Below, piece after piece: positions 46,901 through 57,115 of a stretch of 64,000 nt of DNA. The stretch is from Galbula dea (lineage: Eukaryota > Chordata > Aves > Piciformes > Galbulidae), in the NCBI GenBank assembly GCA_013399015.1, contig VWZX01002867.1, positions 1,225,368 to 1,289,367 of the forward strand, given 5' to 3'. The translations under genes were made by a program, and so were the position numbers. How positions within the stretch are numbered: the stretch's first letter is position 1; each line of letters opens with the position of its first letter. The notes beneath the pieces were generated by a model, which was not told the DNA's origin, did no database searches, and saw only the letters and a program-made list of their open reading frames with translations.

Positions 46901-47697
46901 TCTTGACTTTGGCCGTGCTGCTGATTCAGTCCCTGTGTTCAGTGGCTTCTCTGAGGGATAGACACATCCAGTTTGAAGGGTGGCCTACAGGACTAGGTGC
47001 TAGATCCTTCAAGACTGGGTGAGCTCAGGTTGTGATTTATTTTTCTTTCCTGGGGTTTGTGACTGAATCAGGCAGGAGAGAGGAAGTGAAGGTTTGTTCT
47101 TTCTAAAGATTTATTTCATTACATCTGCAACAAGTCAAGAAGAGAACAGGGTAGAAAGGCTTTTGGTTTTGGGCCTGGAACAAAGCTCAGTATTGAGATA
47201 AACAAATGAGGAGGAAAGGAATTATCAAAGAAAGAGTTGGCCACAGACTTTGTTATGAGCTTTACTGTAACAGGCTGAGAAGCTTTGGTAACTTAAACCA
47301 AACTGAACGTGGTCTTGAGGGTAAAAGGAAAAACAGGTGATTGAGGTAGCTTGAAGAAGAAAATGTTCTCTCTGTCTGTCCACCTACCCATCTCTCAGAA
47401 CCTCCTATGTTGCACTTGACATAGAAAATATCCAAACTTTTGGATTAGAGGACCCAGCAGGTTTCTCAGGTGTGTGAGTTGCCCTGCCTTTGACTTTTGA
47501 TAGTCATGAAGAAGCTCTGTTGGCTCATCCATCAAATGAAGTAGTGATCTTCCCTTAGTTTTTACCAGGAGCACTGAGATATCCAAGTGCAAGACAACAT
47601 GTAGGTCCTGATGCAGCCAGGCATCAGAACACAACCTGTGTGTTCTACCTGCCAGGTGTGATGTGTTGTTATATACACACAGTCAAAAGCTACATAG
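43917..47697. other. 3.8 kb unique sequence, no gene seen
   Basis: It contains the second copy of the 61-bp shared segment at 44161-44220. Frames of up to 119 codons (44257-44616 minus, 45565-45970 on both strands) lack recognisable domains. Confidence 0.5.
44161..44220 (+). repeat. Copy 2 of a ~61-bp dispersed segment
   Basis: It lies in the same orientation as 40560-40620, about 3.6 kb away, and carries the same 'gagtgggaataaatggtg' core. The two flanks diverge quickly, which argues for an old dispersed repeat fragment and against a recent local duplication. Confidence 0.7.
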
Positions 47698-47813
47698 AGT
47701 CATAGAATGGTTTTGATTGGAAGAGACCTCTAAGATCATCAAGTCCAACCCTTAACCCAACACTGCCAGGCCACTGCTAAACCATGGCCCTCAGCACCTC
47801 ATCTACACACAGG
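47698..47813 (-). mobile_element. CR1 LINE 3' terminus (type C), short
   Basis: The element is minus-oriented. It starts 'catagaatggttttgattgg', with 'cctctaagatcatcaagtcc' and 'ctaaaccatggccctcagc'. It is truncated after about 115 bp. Confidence 0.92.
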
Positions 47814-48630
47814 CTGGCTGCAAAACTTTCAGGTGTCATTTCCCCAAAAATGTTGCAGAACAGCAATGACACCTTCTCCAAGGTTGGACTTTGGGTAAGC
47901 AGGTGTTGATAATTCCTACCTAGTGCTCAGGCCAGTCTAGAAACTGAGTTACTTCATGTAGGTCAGTAGAGATGGTGAGAAATAACAAGAGATGCAGTGC
48001 TTGTTAAAAGAACAGAATTTATTTCTCGGGGGGGGGGGGGGAAAAGANGTGTTAAATTAACAACAGGAAAACCCACTCAAAAGAATAAAATGCATATTAA
48101 GTAAATTTTTAGAGAATTACTGTAAAATGAATGCCAGCTTGCCTGTCTAGTGTTTGAAGATCCTGACTCACCAAGATCCCTTATACAACCTCCTAAAAAA
48201 GCTTTCAAGAGCATGCTGGCTGCAGCTGCCTTCCACATACCCTTAGGACCTTAGTGCCCCCCATAGGAGGCTGGTGCCTCAGGGAGCTCTTGGCAGGAGA
48301 GATAACCCCTCCAGAAGGCAGCTCCTCCCACCACAGGTCTGACAACATTTAGCAGTTACCTGTGCTGAGTGGTCCTTATCTGCTTGATACCCTATCAGCC
48401 CTGTCCAGGGCAAGGCTGGAGAGATAATGAAGTGGCACAATTAACAGTAAGCAGCCTAGTGAGAAACTGGTTCTGCATTGCTTCCTGGGATGAGCAGGTC
48501 CATGTCTTCTGGTCCCTCCAGAGAAGCTGGTGAGTTTGGGTGGCCTTTGGCCCCAGAATGGGGTTTGTGCTGCCAGTTCCCTTTAGTTACTGTGTGTGAT
48601 GGGGCTGGGTTTAGGTGCAAAGCCCCACTC

Positions 48631-48698
48631 TAGAACCTTTAAGCTTAGAAAAGACCTTTAAGACCACCAACTGTTAACTCAGCACTTCCACCACTAAA
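48631..48698 (-). mobile_element. Relic CR1 3' terminus (type C)
   Basis: Only a degraded terminus remains ('agaaaagacctttaagacc', then 'aactgttaactcagcac', then 'ccactaaa'). It is recognisable by comparison with 15504-15878 and 47698-47813. Confidence 0.6.
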
Positions 48699-49489
48699 GG
48701 TGGAGTTGGCAGTGCTAAGGAAGAGGTGCCCCCACCCTGGTGTGGGAGGGTACGTGGGAGGCCCACACCTCCCATGGGTGCAGAGGCAAGCCACCCCATG
48801 GCATTGGAGAGCCATTACCTGACCTGGTTGATCCTGCACGTGGTGGCCCACAACCATAGGGCAGCTTGCTAGGAACAGCTGCTCTTCAGTGGGCTTGCTG
48901 GGATGAGGAGATCTCAGTCTGGTGGGAAATTCTGGAACTGGAAAATGTGAGCTCCTCTAGTATAGTGGTACTAAGGGTTTCCTAAAGCAACCAAGCCCTT
49001 GAGATGACCCAGCCTTCAGTACATCCTACAGAAGAAGAGAAAACCTCAGTAAAGATGAGGTTTGGGTTGCTTTGTGCATACTGATTTGCATGGCAGCCTA
49101 TCTCAGTTGCCCAAGGCTGGAGAGGTTAGCTCCAAAGCTGGCTTTGCCCACACTTTCTAAGCACTCACCCTCGAGGTGGGGATTATCCTGCCTCCAACCC
49201 ACATCTCAGTCCAGCAGCATGGTCAAGGATGTCCTCCCTCCTCCTCCTGCATGCACAAAGCTCATGCACGGTTACAGCCCCTGTGCATGACATCTCTGAA
49301 TCAACCAGTTGGCTGTGACAGTTGTTGGTATTGCTGGCCAGAAACCTGTAAAGCAAAAGGGAAATGGGTTTGGTGGCAGAACTACAAATACTCCATAAAG
49401 CACAGCTTGTTTTGCTGCTTTTTTAATGTGGTTCTGTGCTGACTCTTCGTCCCCTAATTCACAGCAGAAGTGAGGCAAGAGCCTAGTAG

Positions 49490-49790
49490 AGATTGAGCAT
49501 GAATCCCTTGGTTAATGGGAACAATTACAGAGGTTTCCTCTTTTTCTTTTGCCAAGCTGTGATATGAACTCATTTGCTGTGTTTCTGTTCCCATGGAAAC
49601 TATTAGTTTCATAGCATTTTCATATTAAACATCAACCAAGTGATTAACCAAGTGAAGGCCAACACTTCACAAACGTATTGTCTCACGCAATAATCGAGTA
49701 GCTACCAGGTCCTACAGCTCAAAGCAGTGAAAATGCAGTGAAACCAGCTCCATAAAACACATAGGGAGTGTGTGAATGTTTCTTGATCTG
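49490..49790. promoter_or_regulatory. Candidate non-coding element, AT-rich with retained CpGs
   Basis: The unique patch contains 'ggttaatgggaacaattac', 'catattaaacatcaacc', 'aagtgattaaccaagtg' and 'cacgcaataatcgagtagc'. It keeps three to four CpGs in a CpG-poor background, and matches no repeat in the window. A regulatory role is inference. Confidence 0.22.
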
Positions 49791-50239
49791 ATACAGCACA
49801 TCATGTAGGAGCCAAAACCACCCCAAATACCAAACGTGGGTGTTTAGGTGTTGCAGCACTTAACTGGCTCTTGAGTAAAGCCTCGTTCTCTCAAAGGATC
49901 TGGTTGTCTTGAGCCATCTCCAGGAAAGGGTTTAAGGACCTGTTGTGTGATGCAGATGGGCTTTGGCTGCTGCTGATGCTGAGAGCTGCCCATCTTGCAG
50001 GCAAAAGCAAGCCAAGGGCAAAGGACTTGCAGGACCTCCTAGCCCTGTGGTTAAGCGTGCTCAGAGGGACGTGCCTGGTCCCCAGCCTTTCTCCAAGGAC
50101 TCTCTCTACATATTTTCTCCTTAAAAGAAAAATATACAATGAATCCACCCAGCATAGAGTGGAATTCAGGACTCTGCCCTCTCCTTCTCGAGCACATCTG
50201 GGAGCCTTTCCTTCGCAGAGCTGAGCAGCTGCACGGCAA

Positions 50240-50277
50240 GAGAGGGAGGGAGGGAGAGAGGGAAGGAAGGAGAGAGA
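50240..50277. repeat. Purine (GGGA/GGAA)n run
   Basis: A short polypurine tract of GGGA, GAGA and GGAA units on the plus strand; simple sequence. Confidence 0.85.
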
Positions 50278-50382
50278 TTCTCATGCTCTGCCACAGAGGA
50301 AAGCAAGGGCTGAAATGGGAATTGAATCCAGGATATTGAGGTGGGTGGCTCAGCCCTGAGGCTCTTCAGTGGGAGAGGGAGA

Positions 50383-50517
50383 GGATGGTGGGGCTGGGTG
50401 ATGAGCAGAGCTGGGTAGTGAGTAGGGCTGGGTTGATGAGTAGGGCTGGGTTGATGAGTAGGATTGGGTGATGAGTAGGGCTGGCTGATGAGTAGGGCTG
50501 GCTGATGAGTACAGCTG
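50383..50517. repeat. Degenerate minisatellite, ~17-18 bp unit, 7-8 copies
   Basis: Units of the form 'gatgagtagggctgggtt', with variants ending 'ggctgg' or 'attggg', repeat seven to eight times. Read on the minus strand the repeat encodes a Pro/Ser/Thr/His-rich chance frame (Q/S-P-T-H periodicity) within the 132-codon frame at 50166-50564, which is therefore not a gene. Confidence 0.92.
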
Positions 50518-50575
50518 AATTCCCAGAGTTCAGGATTAGTAATTTGTGTCTGAAAATGAGCCACTCACTTTAAAG

Positions 50576-50836
50576 GACAAGAGGAAATGGCTTCAGGTTG
50601 TAGGAGGGGTGGTTCAGATTAGACATTAGAAGAATTTCTTCCCTGAGAGGATTGTCAGGCATTGGCAGAGGTTGCCCAGGGAGGTGGTGGCATCACCATC
50701 ACTGGAAGTGTTTGAAACACATGTAGATGTGGTGCTTGATGGCTTGGTTTAGTGGTGAGCATGGTAGTGATAGGTTAACATTTGGACTTGATGATCTCAG
50801 AGGTTTTTTCCAACCATAATGATTCTAGGATTCTGT
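50576..50836 (+). mobile_element. CR1 LINE 3' end (type D)
   Basis: The element is plus-oriented. It shows 'cattagaagaatttcttccc', 'cagaggttgcccagggagg', 'ggtggcatcaccatcactgg' and 'gtttgaaacacatgtagatg'. It ends 'ccataatgattctaggattc'. It is the fullest type D copy in the window. Confidence 0.93.
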
Positions 50837-51325
50837 AAAGGCTCAGTAGGAGTTGGAGGAGTCTATCTTAATGAGTAGTTAGGGAAGAATTCACCTTGCA
50901 ATGCTGTACCCTGGACCCTGAATCCTTGCTTCACTGGGCAATAGACTGGAGACCAGCCCTTAGAGAAAAGGAAATGACATTTTCCCCTTCATTCAGGAAG
51001 GATTTGTACACAAGTGATGGTGCAAAAAATAACCTGATTTCATTTTCAGCAGCTTAAGAAAATCAGTATTTTGTTGGACCATTCCCTTCTTTCCACTTTC
51101 CCTCTCTTTATTGAACTCTGTCCTGGGGAATTGGCGTGATGCACCTAGAAACAGTCTCTCCCTGTTCCTGAAGCACAGTCAAACCCCTTTCACTGTCCCC
51201 TTCCACAGCCATTTTTGGATGAAGCCAGTTACTTGGTCCTTTCAGACACATGCAACAGAAATTCCACAGAGAAACTTCACCTGAAATCATTTTTTGACCT
51301 GATCTGAAAGGACATTTCCACACAG
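50837..51325. other. Unique intergenic spacer, no gene seen
   Basis: Short frames only are present in the space between two CR1 fragments. Confidence 0.5.
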
Positions 51326-51380
51326 GAGGGAATGGTTCTAAAGGTCCCTTCCAACTCTAACCTTTCTGTGATTCTGTTGA
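51326..51380 (+). mobile_element. Very short CR1 3' terminus
   Basis: Only the last ~55 bases remain: 'aaaggtcccttccaactc', then 'ctttctgtgattctgttg'. The terminal octamer pattern is still visible. Confidence 0.75.
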
Positions 51381-51879
51381 TGTGTACAAGATGGATTTTG
51401 GTTGTCCAATGCAACTGTATTTTCTATAATCCTTTCTGCTGACAAGCTGGGAGGTGGTGAATCACCACCTGACAGGAAAAGAAATGCTTTATGATGGATG
51501 AAAGCAATGGATGGAGCTGTGTCTCTGCCCATTTGAGATAGCCACCCATCCACTTGCATCTGACAGAGCTTCTCCTATGTCCTCTCCCTTGCTTTTCTGC
51601 TTATTTATCCTTCCCTTGGGTTATATCACAGCATCTTACTTGCAGCTCATGCTAAAAGCATCCTCTTTGCCCTACTAAGGAACCAGGGATGAGATGAAGG
51701 CTGGCAGGGCTGGCTGCCATACCTGATCCTTCTTTGGCCACTTGGACCAAGTTGAATGACCAAAGACCAAGGGTGCAGAACATGCATGGTCCACCCTCAC
51801 CCAGAAGGCTTTGAAGCTGGAACCACATCTGTGCCTGCTGCAGGTTTGCATGTAAACAAAACAGATGGGAAGCAAACAT

Positions 51880-51963
51880 GGTTTAGTGGTGAGCATGGTA
51901 GTGTTGGGTGTGCAGTTGGACTTGATGATCTCAGAGGTCTTTTTCCAACCATAATCTTATGGT
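51880..51963 (+). mobile_element. Short CR1 3' terminus (type D)
   Basis: The element is plus-oriented. It carries 'gtttagtggtgagcatgg' and 'cttgatgatctcagaggtc', and ends 'ttccaaccataatcttatgg'. It matches the type D copy at 50576-50836 closely. Confidence 0.9.
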
Positions 51964-54900
51964 TAAAAACAAATAACAACAGCAACAAAATCTGGAGAGG
52001 AGAAGAGGATCAAATCCTCAGTTAATGGCCAGTGTAAACATCCCCCTGGAATCTCTTAGCAGAGCCAGGCTCAGTTGAATCTCTGCTGTTCCCCACTCCC
52101 CTTTCACCACCCAACCTCCTGACCTTGCAAAACTATGTCTCTGAAGGGGCAGAGCTTGGGCTTGGAGCAGATGCTGATGCCTGGGATCAAGGGTGGGTGG
52201 CCCAAAGGCTGGACAGTGCAACATTCCTGTAGAAGGTTTCTGGCTGAGATAAGGCAGCCTCAAAGCTGTGATTTACTCCAAGGAAGCAGAGGTTGAATGA
52301 GTCCTGCATGTTCCCTGGCAGATGAGGCAGGAAAAATCCCATAGAATAAAAACTTTCCAACTGTCAGTAATGGTTTGCTTTAGAAAAACATCTAATTATA
52401 TGCAGCTAAAAGCACCATGCTGGTCTGGACCACAAGCCATTGCTCACAGCCTCCAAACCAAATCACACTGGAAGGTACCAGGGACTGAGCTCATTTAATT
52501 CTGCTTTGGTTAACTCTGGGCCAAATCCTGCTGGTTTACAACCTTTTCATGGTTGGATTTGAGCAGCAAAGGTGAGACAAAGAGCAGTAGTGCTTCCAAG
52601 CCAGAAGAGCCCATATGAGATGCTTAAATTTCAGATCCTGGAGAGGCTCAGAGCTACAAAACCAGAGTGATCTCCCCCAACAAAGTGGGCATACACCTAC
52701 CTAAAGCCAGCAACTCCAAGTGCAGCTGCTTCTGGCCAGATGGAAAGAGAGCAGTGAATGCTAAAACAGAAGAGTGGCCTCCATTCCTCAACAGCCTTTC
52801 TGAAAGCTGGTGTCAGTGACCTTTCTCTCCTAAAACTGTTCTGACATGAAGTCTAGACAATAGACCTGCAATAGGTCAACAGCAGGTTCTCTCTTCAGCC
52901 AGGGAGGTTCAAGTCTGCAATTGCCTCCCTGCAATGTGGATGCTTCTGGGTTCAGACAACAGGGGCAGTGAGGTTTTAGGGTTACAGTTCTGGGCTGGAA
53001 TGCTCCATGTAGGGAGACCTGGAGGAAGACCCTTCCAGACTCACAGCACATCCCCACTAGTGTGCAAATATAATCCCAAGGTTCAGAGCTAAGAAAAACT
53101 GAAGGTAGAGATGCATAAACATGGTTGGCATGACCATCAAGAAAGCTTTGGACTGTGCACATTATGACCACAAGATAAGCAGCACATGCTTTTGCAGGAA
53201 CAGTCACTCTTGCAGTTAACACTCTGCCTCTGATATCTCTACACCTGTGATGCTGGTCCCTGGGACACATGATCCAGATGCCACTAACTCCAGTGAGAAC
53301 TTGGGGCTACCTTCTAGCCACTTTACCAGATGGGACTGGTTCTTTCTTGCATTCCTTGAGGCTTGGAGCCAGCTGATGGCTCCAGATCCTTGCCCAGGAA
53401 ACATGCTTCCAGCACTGGTGGGGAATTGTTGAGAAATACAGTCAAGGAGATAGGAGTCCAGATTAGGCTGAGTTATGACTCCACATCTAAGGTCACCCTG
53501 AGAATGTGACATCAAACCCAGGACTGAATTCTTGTAATCTATGTAAAACTTTCACCACACACAACAGATGACTTTGGAATTTGAGCACTTACTATTTTTT
53601 TTGCCCCCCATATATTTTATTATGCAATTTCTTTTCTCTAGAAGAACACCGAGTTCTTCTCTTAGCTTTTTTTATTTAAACAACCCAGAAGAGGTAACAC
53701 TAACAATCTGATCCACAACCTGCAACTGTTTCTTTCCTTGCTTCAGCACAGGATGATGAATGTTCTTAACCCTATCCCAGGAAACTGACTGAAATGAGTT
53801 CAGGCAACAAGCAGAAAACACATCAGCATGCAACAAAGAAATCTTCCCTTGGCAAAACAACAGAATCATTGTATTCCCCATCCCAGCAGTCAGTAAACTC
53901 TACTAGTCCAGGGTTCTAATGAATTAAAGGCTTTTTCTGCAGCAGATGCAACTGCAGTTGGTTTCTGAGGAGAGCTCGTTGTCTGGGAGCCTGCAGCACT
54001 CTGAACACACAGTGGTCATGTTCCCAGTAGAGTCCAGCCTTGCAACACAGTTGAGGGGAAGGTGATTACCAGGCTTGAGTTACTCAATTCTATGCTGGTT
54101 TCTCCTCTGTTTCTCAATAACATGGTAGTAGGAATGCTTACAAGCCAAGTGGTTGCTGCTCGGATAGCAGTGCTTGAGAGCCTGGCTGGATGGACTCAAG
54201 GGCACTGACAGTTCCTCTGCTACCTGGACTGTCAATATTGATGGTTGTTAGACTCTACCACTAGAATATTACAAGGCTTAGCTAAATGAAGCCATGGCTG
54301 ACCCAATCTAGCACTGGTTATAGAGAAGAAGCTGAAGGTTGGGCTGCAGCCCTCTGAGGTCTCTCTGGATTATGCAGATACCTGCTGAGACAGCAGCATC
54401 AGGACAATAGGTTACAGTATGGTGTACCAAGGCATCAGAGCTGGCTTTGGGCAAGGTACTATATTTTCTCCTGACATTATTTCCAGCTCTAGTCAGTCAA
54501 AGTAGTGCTGGAGATTCTAGCTCTAAAATTCTGGCAATTCCAGCACCAGCTCTAGCCTCTAGCCTAGTCTATAGTGGATGTGCCTCCTCCTTTGGGCTGG
54601 AAAGGCAGAGGTAGAGGCTACCTAGCAATAGATATGGGGCATTTCCAGTGGGATCTGCACCACCACTGGAAAGCTGTAGCCATTTGAACACTAGAAATGG
54701 TTAAAACTGATCTGTTAGCACTTCTGATATGTCTGTGGCAGCAATTAGGGCTCACCGTGAGACAGAAGAGACCAAATCCCCATGGTGGAAACTAGGAAGT
54801 GAAATGCCAAGAACAATAACCAGAACAATGTCATGAATTTCCTCCACCACAGCACTGAAGGAATTGTGACAGGGAATATTTTGATGGGCCTAAATAATTC

Positions 54901-56293
54901 AGAGGATTGGTTTCCCTTAGGAAATTCCAACTAAACCTGCTTGATGCTCATGGTTTGTTTTTAAATGTTAGCCACGATTTGAGTTGCTATCAGGGACACA
55001 CATCATTGGAGTGGATCCTGGGCTCCCACCTTGCTGCTTCATGGGCTCCAAACCAGTGAGCAGCTTAAGAGAGCTGGGAAAAGAGAGCTGAGCTCTATGA
55101 AGCTGTTTTTCTCCTACATCCCCTTTCCCAGAGCACACACATCCCATATGTCATGTTGCAAGTTGATGCACCTGCTGGAGGAGCTGTGTGGGGGCAGACA
55201 TCTTCTACACCAGTTATAAATCCTTAGGCTATCAACAGCCTTTAGTAAACATTTGGACAATCCTTCCTACCTCTCAGTCGTCCAAATATTTGCATCATGC
55301 AGGGGCTGCTAGCTGTTTCCTGACATGCTGTATCTAAGAATATCCTTGGATCGTAGGTCGGTTCCAACACACCATGATGGATAGTCCTATTGGATGAAAT
55401 AAATGGCTTGAGGAGAAAGAAACCCAAAAAAACAAAGGTCCAAGCTCTATCTGTCTCCTGATAATAAATCCAGGTCAGGATGGAGTGAAACAGCTTGCAG
55501 TCATGAGTAGTATTTTTAGAGAGCTTTTAGGATCTGATCTGAAGCACCCTGGGGTTAATGGTGAACAGCTCCAAGCTCAATCAGTGGATATACTTCCCTT
55601 GATGGCTCAGACTGCTTTGGAGCAGGCTCTGGGAGAAATGGTTGAAGATGCTTCTGAAAGCTCTTCCTTCCTGCCCTGCTGGTTGGAAACAGCCTGAGCC
55701 AGCTTGAGGATATGAAATAGGAACCTGCAGCACCGAAGCTGGGTTTGGCAGCTCTTCCTCCAGACCAGAGCATCTCTCAAGTGAAGGGTGGGAGGAGACC
55801 ACTGCAAGGCACAGGGCTTGTTAATCCATGTGCAAAACCTTTTCCTGTAGCAGAGTTGCCAAACAGGAATAAATCATCTTTTTTCCCTCTTAATGCAGAG
55901 AGGTGAATGCTACCTGGACTCTGCTTTAGCAGTTAATTGGGTTTAGCAGTTAGTTGGGTTTAGCAGTTAATAGTCTTAAACACAAGATCTGTGTTTTCTG
56001 ATGAAGATTATTGGGCTAATTAACAACAGTAGGAAGATGAAGCTTTGCAACACAACAGTCTCAGTCTTCTACTCAACACACAGATGATACCTTATGGCTA
56101 AATATACACTACAATAAGCCAGTGGATTTTCTGATAGTGCAGTAAAGAAAATAAGTAACCCTCAGATTAACTCCAGGGTAAAACTGTGTCATGTGGCTTT
56201 TCCACTGCAACCTCACTTCAGACCTTTTCTTATCTTTTCTCCCCTCTCAATAAAACCACCAAAGCCATGACAGATCAATATAGCTCATTACTG
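51964..56293. other. 4.3 kb gene-poor unique sequence
   Basis: No coding gene or CR1 is recognised. It includes a 17-bp tandem repeat at 55925-55973. The 146-codon minus frame at 52830-53270 and its neighbours have no recognisable domains and overlap frames on the opposite strand. Confidence 0.5.
55925..55973. repeat. Tandem repeat, ~2.9 copies of a 17-bp unit
   Basis: Units lie at 55925-55941, 55942-55958 and 55959-55973. They are variants of TTTAGCAGTTAATTGGG with one substitution in the second copy and a truncated third. Confidence 0.93.
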
Positions 56294-56526
56294 TGTTGTT
56301 TTTAAACTAAAAGAAGAGAGATTTAGACTAGAGAGAAGGAAGAATTTTTTCACACTGGGGATGGTAAGACCCATGCTGCCCAGAGAGGTGGGAGATGTCC
56401 CATCCCTGGAACCATTCCAGGTCAGGTTATATGGGGCTGTGAGCAACCTGATCTAGTCCCTGCTGACTGCAGAGGGATTGCACTAGATGACCTTCAAAGG
56501 TCCCTTCCACGTAAACCAGTCTGTGT
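56294..56526 (+). mobile_element. CR1 LINE 3' end (type A), last copy before the CR1-free right flank
   Basis: The element is plus-oriented. It shows 'agatttagactagagagaagg', 'catgctgcccagagaggtgg' with an internal deletion removing 'ctggcccaggt'-type sequence, and 'aaccattccaggtcagg' and 'ctagatgaccttcaaagg'. No CR1 fragment was seen between here and the end of the window. Confidence 0.92.
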
Positions 56527-56924
56527 GACAGTTGAGTTGGGACTGAGGCAGCTCATTGTTGTCTGACAATTGAATTGGAGGGTGCCATAAATGTGTTCTG
56601 TCATGGTGATATGGAGCTAACCCCATGGAGAGGCTTTGTTCACCCCAAGGTAACTCCCCTTTACCACCCCCCAATTTCTCCAGCATCTCCTCTCCTCCCT
56701 CAATCCCAGTCATCGTTTCCTTTTGGGTAGCCCAAAGCTCCAACCCCTCTTTGGACAGACTAAACAACATCTGCAAAGTCGCCTCTCTCCCCTCCATCTC
56801 TCCCTGGGGGTAAAGGGAGGGGTGGAAAGAGCCATTCCCAGATGGACAGGAGAAAGCCAATGTCACCAGGGAGGGCAAGGGGGCTCCCGGGGGGTGTCGG
56901 GGAGCAGGGATGTGGCGGAAGCAT
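56527..56924. other. Unique sequence, transition to higher GC
   Basis: No gene is recognised. CpG becomes more frequent from about 56880 ('ctcccggggggtgtcgggg'). Opposing frames at 56483-56926 mirror each other and have no domain. Confidence 0.5.
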
Positions 56925-57115
56925 AAAGCACCTGTTGGGAGGCTATTTAGGGATTAGCCAAGTGCTGACAGACAAATTGGCAAGATTAATAAGAGCAATC
57001 AAGGCTGTGTGGGCTCGAGTTGTGAGCTGACATTAATGTGACATCACTTTCATCTGCTTTTGCCTCACGCCGCAAGAGCTGCTCTGCAGCATCATTAGTG
57101 CTTCTCGGGAGCAGC
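56925..57115. promoter_or_regulatory. Strong candidate for a conserved developmental enhancer
   Basis: The unique patch is dense in transcription-factor-like motifs. They include GGATTAG at 56951-56957, a TGACAG (MEIS/TGIF-type) site near 56966, 'aattggcaagattaataag' with NFI-half-site and homeodomain-like cores, a perfect 10-bp palindrome ACATTAATGT at 57030-57039, and TGACATCA just after it. It sits at the left edge of the CpG-rich, CR1-free zone. The motif identities are pattern matches and no conservation data were available. A chance cluster is possible. Confidence 0.35.

Larger units (their letters stand above)
47814..50382. other. Unique sequence with a G-run, a relic CR1 and a possible conserved patch
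   Basis: A G homopolymer lies at 48029-48042, just before an ambiguous base (N) at 48048. A relic CR1 lies at 48631-48698 and a candidate element at 49490-49790. A GGGA/GGAA purine run sits at 50240-50275. No coding gene is recognised. Confidence 0.5.

Noticed and set aside
50305..50335. T-arm-like 'ggattcaattcc' on the minus strand suggesting a tRNA
   Set aside because: No acceptor stem, D-arm or anticodon arm could be folded around it.
50166..50564. 132-codon minus frame with a Pro/Ser/Thr/His repeat
   Set aside because: It is explained by the 17-18 bp minisatellite and the adjacent GGGA purine run.
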